Shown here in pieces: positions 47,315-58,619 of a stretch of 64,000 bases of DNA. How positions within the stretch are numbered: position 1 is the stretch's first letter; every line of letters starts with the position of its first letter. Under the pieces are notes generated by a model. That model was not told the DNA's origin. It was given only the letters and a program-made list of their open reading frames with translations, and searched no databases. A program made the position numbers and the translations under genes. The stretch is from assembly GCA_030549495.1 (NCBI GenBank), contig JAUIRK010000570.1, positions 1,102,501 to 1,166,500 on the forward strand, in the 5' to 3' direction. The DNA is from Nectonema munidae (lineage: Eukaryota > Nematomorpha > Nectonematoida > Nectonematidae).

Positions 47315-49064
47315 TAGACACAGCTACACATAAATCACGACTTGACTTTTTACCCAAACTTTTTTCAAAAATTGTTTCTGAACAAAAAAGAACCAAAATA
47401 AAAATAAATAGGCTCTAAGTAAAAGATAAAAGACGAAAATTCTTTTCTCTCATCGATTTTTTTTTCAGTCAAATGTAAAATCAAATTTTTTTAAATGTTT
47501 TTTTTATTTTTATCAATTCCAATCATGGTTCAATATTTTTGATTTCAAAATTTTGACAAAAATGTTCGATTCTTAGAAATAAACTCATCTTTTTATCTTT
47601 TGTTTTTTTTTATCAATTATATTTTTGAGACTTCAAATTTTTCCCAATTAACAGATATAGTTCTCTAAACATTGATTTCAACTTTTCAATCTTTTATATT
47701 AAAACTGATTTAATATAGTTTTCTTTGAATTCTAACTATAATTTTTTAAATTTATTATTATCTAACTCCTTTACAGAAAAATATTTTATTTTTTGCAATT
47801 TATTTGTTTCTAAATGCCAAGCATCCATAACTTCTTACATTTCTGGTCAATATATAATATATATACTCTAATATTAGTATTTTATTTTCATTTAGTTTCG
47901 ATTATACTAATCAATAGGCTTTATATACTTTATTAGAAAATTTACTTACTCAGCGGTTTAATTTTAAGAAATTACTATTTATTATCATCTTGGTTTTGTG
48001 TTCTCAGATTTTTCAAATGAATTAATATACTGTTTCGTTATATCAATAATATCATATTTGTTTGTGAGCAAAAGATGAAAATCTTTTTTTGTTTCATAAT
48101 TTTTCTCTGATTATTATTCATTTATTTGTACTCTTACAATAAACGTTATAATACATTTTTTAAGAAAGGATTATTTTAATCAGTAATTCTATGAGAATTT
48201 TTTTAAAATCAATTATTAGTAGGAAAAGGACGTATATGAGTGTTTTTTTCAATATATTTGTTAGAGTGCAGAGCCGTAAACTATAAATGTCTATAACCGT
48301 GGTTATGGAAAAATTTGATATACAACTTTTATTAGTTGAAACAACTTTGTATACATTGTTTCTTCATTGTAAAACTGAATGTGTTTAAAATATTTAAAAA
48401 ACAGAAAAATATCTCTATAAGTTTAATATTTTAATTCATGCTCTGAACTTATATTACTTAGAGTCAGCATTATCACATTTTTTAAAAATGAAAGTGTAAC
48501 AGAAGTTTTTCTCATCCTAAACTTTTATTGGTTCTTTGAACTTCCAATTTGTGAAAGAGTTCAAAATATTTCCACTAAAATGGCAGTCTTTTTTCTTTCT
48601 CATGTTTATTTTCACATTTGGGATCGTATTTTGAATTTTAAAGATTGAAGTAACTTTTGATTTATATTTATTATTTCAAGTGTATAATGAATATTGATCT
48701 GGTAACTATTTTTAAAAGAAGTTTTATGATAAAAAAATTATGTTATTATATGCCAATAAGACTGAATCAATAAATTTTCAATGAAATTTAACCCCTTTAT
48801 TCAATATTAGAGAACAACATATTGTTCAGCTCTTTAAAAAAATTGTCGTTGCTACTATTGCCCATTTTACTATACAATGCTGGTAGGTGGAATTTTTAAA
48901 TGTGGCCCATTCATAAAAGATTCCCCACCACTGTAAATTTTTGTATCATAACTGTCAGTGTAATCTACAGCAATCATTGAATCTTTTTTGTTCCAATTAA
49001 GTGTGAAATTAAGAGATAGTACTCTTTATTTAGTCACTTCACAAACGATCTTTTAATTGATCCA
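47315..49064. other. Spacer without recognised feature
   Basis: Long A+T-rich stretch with many T runs. No ORF, terminal repeat or structured repeat could be supported. Confidence 0.4.
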
Positions 49065-49390
49065 TCTGAAGTTGATATAGAAATTCAAGACCGTTTGATT
49101 GAACTTCAAAACAAGGCAACAGCATTGGCAGGATTCAAATATGGAGGGTATCAAAAGTTATAGATGGATGAAAATTTTCAAAATATGGAAAAACATGAAA
49201 ATATTTTACTCGTTTTTCCTACATCTTATTTAGTTGAGTCAGGCTTTAGCAGAGTGATCCAGTGGCTGTCAAAAACTCGAAATCGCATCGCAATAAAAAG
49301 AAACACTTAAATCCACGTGTAAATGAAGGGGCTATGGCAATTTGGTATTTATTAAAGGGGTCATAATTAAAATAAGGTTGAGAAACACTG
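49065..49390 (+). mobile_element. hAT transposase C-terminal fragment and right end
   Basis: The plus strand encodes FPTSYLVESGFSRVIQWLSK followed by TRNRIAIK, the hAT C-terminal dimerisation block of SCAND3/ZBED5-like elements. It is preceded by LIELQNKATALAGF. The element ends GGTTGAGAAACACTG at 49390 (reversed: CAGTGTTTCTCAACC). Only the last part of the element is preserved. Confidence 0.75.
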
Positions 49391-49483
49391 TACTAGATAA
49401 AAAAACGTGATAAGTTGATATTTGGTTTTTTATCAGACGCACTTGAATTATGAAAATTAAACTTGTTTTTTTATGTTTAGACT

Positions 49484-50774
49484 TTGTGCGAAGTTTGTTT
49501 TTGTTTAATTATTTCTTCATATGTTTTTTGCAAAAGATGTAAAAAGCTGTCCCACTATGAGTGCTTGAATTTAGGTTTTCTTTACTTCACTGATGTTCCA
49601 GATAAGTTTCTTTGTTATTGTTATCTGTGTATTGTAGAAGAACAATTATCTTATTCTTTTTCAAAAGCCTTATCTCGTCTTTCTAAAATAGTATGTTGTT
49701 TTACGTTTATTATTTTATAATCTTTGATTTTTTTATTAGGCTGAAAGTATGAGTTATGAGGATTTAGTTTGTGCTGCGTGGCAGGAAAAGTATGTTATTT
49801 CAAAAGAAATGTTTTTGTAAAGATTTACTCAATAAACCAAAAGTAGATTTAGTTAGTCAAGCAATATTAGACAAATATAAAGTAGAAGAAAATTATCATC
49901 CTTTTGAAGTTAGAGCAAATGGAAGTTGTTTTTTCAACTCAATTTCTCTTCCATTGTTCAATACAGAGTTCTATTCATGTGAACTAAGACTTAGAACTTG
50001 CATACAACTCTGTATCAATGAAATTTTCTATAAGAAAGATGACGAGTTTCCATACATATTTTCTCCTAGTTTTGAAGAGGCTTGTTTGAGTTGTGCCAGA
50101 ACAAACGGATATTCTTCAGTTTATACATTTGGTGGTATATCTAATGTTTTAGGTATTTCCATTGAATCTGTTTATCCACCAATCAACGGTTTTGATAATC
50201 TTGCTTATTTACACTTGAATAGAATTATCTATCCAAAGATCTTTTCCCCTACTGAAAAAATAAAAAAATTTGGACAAGCGTTTGTTTAGATTCAGAAACA
50301 TATTTTCTTCCCAATCACTTTGTTCCATTACTACAAAAATCCTCGCTTAATAAAAACATCGAAGGTATGAAAGAACATCAAAGACATGAAAACGTTACTT
50401 CAAGAAATATAAAAAATAAATTTCTCACAGTTTGTCAGTTGTATGAAATAATAATATCGCAAGAAAATATTTTTAAATCTGTACCTGATGGTATTAAAAA
50501 TAAGATATATTACAAAATTGATAATACAGATACTTCTCGTAGATTGTTATCTAAACAACGTTCAATTTACTATGACGATTGCGGTATTTTGAATTCTTTG
50601 AGTGTGACTACTGTAAAAACCTATCATATCAAAAATGAAAACTTAAAACAAGTAAGACTCAGAAATCAATTTTTCTGTAATGAAGGAAAGAAGAATGGAA
50701 AAATAACTCATGAGCAAATTAGAATTTCTTTTCAGTTTTATATAGCATATGTTGAGAAAGTCTATGAGAGATAA
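49484..50774 (+). pseudogene. PHD-like finger plus vertnin/OTU-like protein locus
   Basis: The first exon-like segment (49484-49688) encodes a PHD-like finger: Cys pairs CEVC and CKRC, then HYEC and a final CYLC. A 53-nt GT...AG intron-like gap (49689-49741) joins it in phase to AESMSYEDLVCAAWQE. The next frame (49771-50289) encodes a vertnin/OTU-like fold: RANGSCFFNSIS with the presumed catalytic Cys, LRLRTCIQLCINE, SPSFEEACLSCARTNGYSSV and ESVYPPINGF. PNHFVPLL, with the presumed catalytic His, follows in another frame near 50310. A 135-codon ORF (50367-50774) continues without a known domain. About two frame interruptions suggest a decayed locus, although sequencing error is possible. OTU-fold proteins of this type occur in repeated, possibly transposon-linked loci in invertebrates. 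Its role is unknown. Confidence 0.6.
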
Positions 50775-52738
50775 GTTTGTTGAAGTATAAACTTGGGAGG
50801 TGGATATAATTATCAAGAAGATTGTGCCAATTGAATGATTCAACATCCTTAATAGATATAACATTAAATTTATGCTCAAAGAAAAAAATTTTCATCAATG
50901 GGTGAACGTCTAGGGTTACTAAAATTAAAACATGATCAGAAATATCATATAAAAAAAATAAACGCTTTTTTTCTTATAAGAAGATCAGAAGTATAGATAT
51001 TGTCTAAAAGCAATAGATATTGTCTACGAGTTGTTTTAAAAATCAAAGAAGTTAAAGCGCTTAAAGAAAAAAATGTTGAGAAAAGTCTTCACATTTTTGC
51101 ATTTATCATGCTTGAACAAATTAAAGTTGAAATTACCTAAAAAAAAACTGTCAATTTTACAATCGAACTTATAATCAGATAAAAACTTCTCAAATTTTCT
51201 AAGAAAGGTTTTATCTTGAAAAAAGACGGTTTTCTATAGATGTTGTTCAATAACAAAAAATTAGATTTGGATAAAGATATTGTTAGTAGTAACCCTTTAA
51301 GTGTTTGATTTGTGAAAAGACCAGCATTAGAACTGATGCTAGAGGGCATAAAATGAAGTTATAGCCTGATATTTCAAAAGAACTGGATGATGCATCATTC
51401 ACCCACACTTCTTATAATCCAAAAAGTAATTTTTTTTATAAGGATTCAGCGGTAAAAGATTTATTAATACAAACTAGCACTCAATGTTTTTGAAAAACGC
51501 CATCACAGTTTTTTTGAAAAGATATACATTAATCATATATATCAAGAAAATATTTTTGTTCCGTAATTAACACGTTGTCTATTATAAAAACGAAAGATTT
51601 TCAGTATAATTCAAAATAAAGAAGCGTTTTAGTTTTTATCGAATCAGAATTAGACAGTTAAAATCAATAAGATAAACACTAGGTAGAAAAAACTTATTTG
51701 CAAAAATAAATTATTGTTAATGAACTTTTATAAAAAAAATTCAAATTATAATACATATAATCTACTTTTTTGAGTCAACTAGGTTCAAAAATAAATACTT
51801 ACATTTTATGGGTTGCCAATTGATTTGTTTCAATAATATTTTTCAATTTATCCTACTGTTGATATTTAAACACGAAAAAATCATTCAACTTTAGGAAAAT
51901 TACAAAAACTTAAAAATGATTGATTACTTCAAAAGCTAATTTTTTTACATGATGTAAAAATTAATCAGAAGAGAAATAAGAATAAATTAAAAATATAAAA
52001 CTTGAAAACAGGTCTTTCCAAAACATCAAAATTTCAGTTAATTTAGTCTAAATTTTTGGAAGGTGTTTTAAATTTTGAAAAGATCTTATGATTGGAGCAA
52101 AAGATGCTCCAAATGGCTTAACTAAAAGTTAAAAATCGAAAAATGGAATATAAAAACTTATATTTCACTTAAGAGCTGAAAAATAATTGGAAAAATGTGA
52201 AAAACGTTCTAATCTTTCAAAATAATCAAACAGTTAAATTATTTTTACTTTTTGAAGAGTTGGGGTAAAAAGTCACGCCCCATAAATCATTCCTATAAAT
52301 TATTGATAACATCTTCAATGTGCGTGCAACATTTATATACTTCTATTTTTCAAATTACTTATTTGTATCTTTTTATCCATGACAAAGACTGTTGCTAGCA
52401 AATATTCAAAAATTTGCAGATCTTCAAAAATTATCCAAAAGAGTTTGTTTTATCTTTAAAAAGAAACTTTTTTTGTGTTTTATGTAAAACAACGGTAAAA
52501 CATGAAAACAAAATTTTTTGTTGAAAAATACAGAAATACTAAAAAACACCAAAATTCAATGGCTTCTTCTTCGAGTACCACAAATATTTTTAACTACGCT
52601 GAAAAAGTTTACAAGAAAATTAGTGAAATGCTTTCTCGGGCCTAATATCCTTCTACGTAAATTGGGACACGTTAGTTTGAAAGCTTTTTTTTAATTTAGA
52701 GTAAAATTTACCATCAGTTTCAACCAGTAGACTTATTG
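50775..52738. other. Spacer without recognised feature
   Basis: A+T-rich. A 70-codon minus-strand ORF at 51137-51349 is unremarkable. No terminal repeats or structured repeats were found. Confidence 0.4.
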
Positions 52739-53445
52739 TTGATGAAAACTTTTCTATCAAATTTTTGAACGGCTGGCGCTCAAATGAGAAATCTGTTCTG
52801 AGTGGAGTTCAACTGGGATCTGTGCTTAGTCCTCTCCTCTTCAACATATTTTTAAATGATCTTTTTAATGATTTGATCTTCAAATTTAAAGTATTCGCTG
52901 ATGATTATTAAAATATACGATGTCTCGGACGAATACGGTGGCTCAAGTTTGGTCAGTTAATAAAAATTTTCAAGCGGTGTAATAGATGGAGCATGAAGCT
53001 TAACTTTTCTAAATGCACACACTTGCAGATAGGATATCAGAATGATCGAAAATATTTCCTTGGCTCTCATATCTTGAAAAAGGTTGATTCATAAAATGAC
53101 TTGGGCGGTATAATCACCAGTGAACTTCTCCTCTCTGACAATATTTCGAAAAGAGTTTCCAAAGTCTTCGCTACTTTTCACCACGTGTGGAAATGTTTTT
53201 CTTCGCTTGATACGGATGCTGCTCCAATTCTCAAAAAAGCATTGGTCAGACCCATTTTAGAGTATGGCAATATTATTTCTTTTCCATATCATGCTTATGA
53301 TGATGTTAATATTGAAAGAGTTCAAAAAACTATTACTAAGAAGATTTCTGGATTAAAAGATTTAAGTTATGAAGAAAGGCTCAAGAAAGTGAACTTGCCT
53401 TCCATACTTTATCGTTTCAAACATAAATGCATTTTGAGGATATGG
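52739..53445 (+). mobile_element. LINE reverse transcriptase fragment (CR1/Jockey-like)
   Basis: The plus strand encodes VLSGVQLGSVLSPLLFNIFL followed by NDL, then FADDY with the catalytic Asp pair (52895-52910). KLNFSKCTHLQIGYQ and the thumb-side LVRPILEYGNIISF, VQKTITKKISGLKDLSYEER follow (53101-53400). This is the order of RT motifs in a CR1/Jockey-like LINE. The 5' end with its endonuclease is missing and the frame is interrupted. It gives way at about 53445 to an unrelated ORF family. Confidence 0.85.
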
Positions 53446-56400
53446 ATTACATACCGGTTGAACCAGAAAGAGTGTCTTACTTCCCAAATCAGAAAGAAAT
53501 GAATGATTTAATTAGAGATATGGGTCTGACTAAATCCAATGCAGAGTTTTTGATCTCCAGAATGAATCAATGAAAATTGGCGAAGGACATACACCTTCCT
53601 CAAACTTTTACAGCTTTAATGATGGTCTCGGTTTCTGCCATGACGTACCTCGACTCTTTTCTACAAATGTGCTGCTTTTATAACATAATAGAAGCTATTT
53701 ATAGACAGCTCCACTACCCGTTTAAAAGCTGTCCTCCCTCATAATGGAAACAAGTTTCCAACACTCCCTTTGGTCCATTCAGTCTACTTGAAAGAAGATT
53801 ACTATAGCGTAAAACCCGTATTAGAAACTTTACAATAAAAACAACACAATTAGGAAGTCATTGGTGAAAATGGTAGCTTTTCTTCATGGACTACAAGCAG
53901 GATTTATAAAATACCAATGCTTTCTTTGTCTTGGGACAGCAGGGCTACCACTAAGCACTACAAACAAAAGAACTGGGAGCAGAGAACAGAATTTCTCGTT
54001 GTAAACCGTAATGTCATGTGAGAGCCCCTAGTTGATCCTAAGTTGTCCTCATGCCTCCACATCAGCAGCTTTTCACAGGGTGTCTACCAAATTTCAAAAA
54101 TGAAATTCAAGAGGTTTTTAAGAGGTTTTCAAGAGTAATATGAAAATTTTTAAGGGTGAGACTATTATGAAAACAGATATATAAAACTTTGAATTCAAAA
54201 TATTTATTTTATAATAATAAAGAAAGCATGCATTTAAAGTATGAGTTCAACTAAGATTCTTTTTTATTAGTTTTGCTTCTTGATCAATTTTTGTCATTTC
54301 ATTAGAACTATCTTTTAAAATTTTCATTTTCTTTTCTTCAAGTTCTTTCAAATCCATCTCCATTTTTCTTTTTCTTTCTTTTGCGGCTTCTTCGACCTTC
54401 GCTTCGGTCCTCTTTTTATCTAATGCATCTTTGTAATAAGCCTTTGCATTACCAATACTCAATAATAATTTTTTATCTATCAATGTGTTTTGAATACCAT
54501 CGACTGATTGAAGATGATCGTAGACTCTCCTTCGCCCTACCAAAGTGTTTTCATAAAGGTTTTCAGATAAACATTCTTTATTAATCGAGAATGATCTTTC
54601 TACAGAGGCATTGCCGTGGAAAAGAGTAAGAACTTTTCAGGTTCTTCACTACTATTCATAAGCTCAAAAATTTCTTTCCAAAAAATATCCAACTTTCTGC
54701 AGTTTTTATTTTCCAAAACAAAAACCTTCAAGGCACCATTATGTTTCAGTTCACGGTATGATAAAAGTGCCTTGTCAGCATCAATGCCCGTTAACCATTT
54801 TTTTCTACTAAAACATCCAATAAATTGACAATCATTTTTTCATTTTCACATAGCAAATATTCAGGCAATAAACATCAGATTGCTCATAAAATTGCTTTTC
54901 AATGGTGATCTTTCAATAATTTTTTCAGCAATGCCGATTAAAAACTTTCTACAATCATCTCTAAAAAGAAGCACAGATTGAGCATTTGCTTTTCCACTTT
55001 TAGCCAAAAGTCGTAATTCATTTCGAGTCGTAAAACCCAAATCGATTTTTGATGGATGAATAAAAAACGCTTCATTGAAAACTTTGCAAAGATCTCTCCA
55101 CTTTTGATTGCATCCATTTTCTCTTTTTCAATAAATTGTGAAAAAATATTGAAGGTAATTTTATATAACTTTTCGTGCAAAAATGGTGCCAATGGATCAT
55201 TGGATTGGAATTCAGTTAAAAAAGGTTCCAGTTGTTTGGCAACACTTGTAAAAAATGCTAGCTTACAATATAAAAAAGAATCCTCTAATTTTTGTTTAAC
55301 ACGAAAAAACGTTTCACAATTTGGCGCACACTTTTTTTCAAGAGCAGTTTTCATGTAAATTTGTAGGTTTGGTATTATCATTCTTGCTCTTTCATATATT
55401 TTTATGTTTTCTAGCCATCTTAGATTGCAGAACTTCATAGGAAAAAGCTTAGAATTAGTAAACGCAGAATAATCAGCTCTTCTACTAGGAACATCTTTGA
55501 ACAAATTATAAATGTCTCTGAGAAAACTAATTATTTTCCAATTTGTCTTCTTTTCCCCGTTTTTGAAAGCTCCGTGTATAATATGTAAAGTACAACTTCA
55601 TGTTTCTAACAATTCTGGTGCATTAGCATTTTTGCTTTTTTGATATTCCTTAAAAATTCGCAAAAATTTCCAATTTACAGCTGGACCATCCATTGAAATT
55701 TGAATAATTTTACTGTTATTTATCGGATGAATAGCTTCTAAAAAATTTTCAAGCTCTGAAGCTGTGGAGTGTCCTAAAAAAGAAGATCCCCAGTATCTGG
55801 TATGAAATTTTCCTCTTGAAAAAATCTAATTCTTATATCCATTTGTTTTTTCTGCGATATTTTGTTCAGCGTTTCATCAAAAGATACTGCTAAAAAATTA
55901 GATTTTATTACCTCATCTCTTAATACGCGATGAAAATAAGGTGCCAAACCAAAATTAATTATATAAGACAATTTATCTTTTCTCATTTTCAAAGATTGAA
56001 CTTCTTTTACTTCTGGATACATCAACTTTTGAACTTCGATTCCTTTGCAGCCAGCTCTTAATGAAAGATTATTATAAACTACATGCAATGCCCAATATAT
56101 TTCAGCTTTCTTATTTCTACCATTTTCCGTTGAAAAAAAAGTTATAGGAGTGACAGCATGCGAAGACAAAGAAGACTCTGCAAAATTTGAATCAAATACA
56201 GAAGATTGAACGTTTGTTGAAAGAGAAGAAGTGGCAAAACTAGTAGAATTATTTGCTGTCATTTCATTTGCAGTCTCATTACAAAAAAATTTGGAATGGA
56301 ATTTTGTCTGCAAGCATTCAGAGCATTTATATGCTTTTTACTTTTAGTATGATGACTAACAATGGCACTCCTTCCCATTGTTGCTAAACTTATGTCTTTC

Positions 56401-57642
56401 TTACACAATGAGCAGTAGGCTAAGTGTTTATTGTTTTGATTTTCTTTGAGCCAATTTTTCCATTCAGGTTCGTTAAGCCATTCTTTTAAAAAAGTGCTTC
56501 TCCACCCTGTTTTATTAGGCATGTAAAACAAAAGTTGAAGAATATTAAAAATATTAAAACAAAATATTAACTGCTAATCTAAAAATTACTCAAAAAAGTT
56601 ATATACTGACATCTTTATTTTTATTATGAATTAATAAAATACCTGTGTCGCTTTTTATCAAAAGTAAGAATACTTTAATGTGATATATTCCAGTTAACTT
56701 TAAAACAAAAAAAAGAAACAAATTTGTCCTTACAAAATAAAATGCTCGTTGAAAACAAATATGTATTCCGAAAAACTGAATATTTAATTTCAATAAAGCT
56801 AAAAAGAGAAAAAGTGATGCACATATTTTGATTGATGATATAAAACATAATGATAACTAAATTTCATAATAATATTGTGTATATGAATAAAAGAGTGGGT
56901 GCTTTCTCTCTACTGAATGAATATTTCCATTACAATTTTTACAAAGTTCTTGCAATCAATCAATTGCATTGTCCTATGTTTCATTGAAGAAAAACAAATT
57001 TTGATTATTTATCGTAATGAATAAAAAAGAAATAAAAGAAAAAAATTGAAAAATCAAGGAATGATAAAGCAACAACATTAAAAATACAGTACTGTAATAT
57101 TTACTATAATCTATATCTATGTTTTTATAAATGGGTAATCTATGTTTTTCTAAACATTAGTGAAATTCAAGAGGTTTTTAAGGTTTTCAATGTTTTCAAG
57201 GTTTTCATTTGTTTTCAAAGTTGGTAGACACCCTGTTTTCAGTATCTTCTTCAGTTCTTTCCAAAATTATCTGAAGTAAATTCAAAGGTGGGATTTTTGT
57301 TGGCCAACAGATTAAAAAGATTTTGAAGAATTTTGTAATAAATTAACTGCAACTGAGAAGACAGCTTGGAATTGCTTTAAAACAGTTGTTAAGGGTTTCT
57401 TGGGCAACTACAGAGTAGAAAATTACCATGAATTGGTAAAGGATCTGATAAAGGCTTTTGAAGCAATGGAAAGAAGAAGGTCTTTGAAACTCCACATGTT
57501 GAACGCTCATTTGAATAGATTCAAGGATAATATGAGCTCTTACTCTCAAGAACAAGGCGAAAGATTCCATCAAGATGTGAAGGAGTTTGAGCGAAGATAC
57601 CAGGGCCATTATAATGAAAAAATGATGGGAGACTACGTTTAG
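53446..57642 (+). mobile_element. Arthropod multicopy ORF family, second copy, split by a hAT
   Basis: The left part (53446-54075) encodes YFPNQKEMNDLIRDMGLTKS with NAEFLISRMN, then an IDSS-like block, VHSVYLKEDYYSVKPVL and GFIKYQCFLCLGTAG. The right part (57236-57642) resumes with NYHELVKDLIKAFEAMERR, LNAHLNRFKDNMSSYS and EQGERFHQDVKEFERRYQGH. The blocks match one protein family in order (compare 26341-27060). The hAT at 54076-57235 sits between them. The copy is broken and its function unknown; repeated occurrence suggests mobile origin. Confidence 0.78.
54076..57235 (-). mobile_element. Near full-length hAT transposon with 6-bp target duplication
   Basis: Terminal inverted repeats CAGGGTGTCTACCAA (15 bp perfect). 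The flanks share exactly TTTTCA (54070-54075 and 57236-57241). The subterminal regions carry repeated AGAGGTTTTTAAG/GGTTTTCAAG motifs. The minus strand encodes, from the N-terminus, a C2HH-type finger YCSLCKKDISLATMGRS...HHTKSKKH (56420-56330). It is followed by the central transposase with FLAVSFDETLNK (about 55890), RADYSAFTNSKLFPMKFCNL with RWLENIKIYERA (55480-55380) and the dimerisation motif HGNASVERSFSIN (about 54620-54580). A charged C-terminal tail is predicted to be coiled coil (KERKRKMEMDLKELEEKK). At 3160 bp it is the right size for an autonomous element, but its frames are interrupted a few times. Confidence 0.88.
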
Positions 57643-58619
57643 TGTGGACCTGAACTACAACAAAAAATCAAGAAAATCGAGCCATTTTTAAAATCTGTAT
57701 TTATTATACAAGTGCAAATTCAGTTTTTATTTACTTCATTGGGTTTGCTATAAAATACATTTATTTACTATGTTAATTAAATTTAATAAATTGATAAAAA
57801 GCGAGTTTTGCCTTGAAAAATATCAAAAATCATAAATATCAATGGCCCGACCACAAGCCCAAACTTCTAATTAAATAATAGTGTTTTTTAATAGACCATA
57901 ACAAAACACGAAATCACAATTAGAACCTGGGAACAAAAATTATGTTATATTGTGATCAGTACTTTACAAACATATTAATTAGAACTTTTTGCCATTAAAT
58001 GAAAATTAAAATAAAATAGAAAATTATAAAAAATCCCTCAACAACAAAAATCAGCTCCAAAGTAAAAATTTATTTTGACATTTTTTTCAAAAAATCTTTT
58101 TTTAACTTACGCTTATACCCACAATTAAATCTTCTAAGTTTTCTTGATTTCAATAAATTGACTTATCTTAAAATTTTGTCTCTATAATTAACAAAAATTC
58201 TAAAAAAGATAAACTATTAAAATTTACTAACTGGATTATCTAAGAAATTATAAAGCTTTGAAAACTACATAAAAAATTTGTTTACAGGAGATATGTAATT
58301 TTATTGAAGTTAAGGCAAATAATATCTTAATTAATTTTATCAGTTTGGTCAAAACAATTTAAAAGGCGTTTAAAAATAGCATATTTCAGATCGAAATCAA
58401 AACCCAGTTAATTTAAGATGTTTAATTTTATCTCTAAGTGTACATACATTTAGAGAATTAGGAAAAGTAAATTTAAATAGCGTTCAAAAACCATCAACAT
58501 GAAATCAAAAACCCTAATTGAAATTCATTCAGCGGATATCCTCTTATTTCAAAATATTCTTTATGAAAAAAAGATACATCCCACAAAAAACTAGAAGATT
58601 AATATAGAATAAAACATAC
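57643..58619. other. Spacer / PUF60 intron sequence
   Basis: A+T-rich. If the C-terminal PUF60 exon lies further left, this is intron. No exon matching the PUF60 C-terminus (R-x-F motif, then DQ..F...DLS) was found here. Confidence 0.4.

Noticed and set aside
55056-55358. Plus-strand ORF of 100 codons
   Set aside because: Antisense shadow of the hAT transposase encoded on the minus strand.
55905-55920. Minus-strand ATGAG followed by GTAATA, a formal match for the missing RpL19 exon 1
   Set aside because: It lies inside the hAT transposase coding sequence (RDEVIKSNF) and is 26 kb upstream; coincidence is far more likely.
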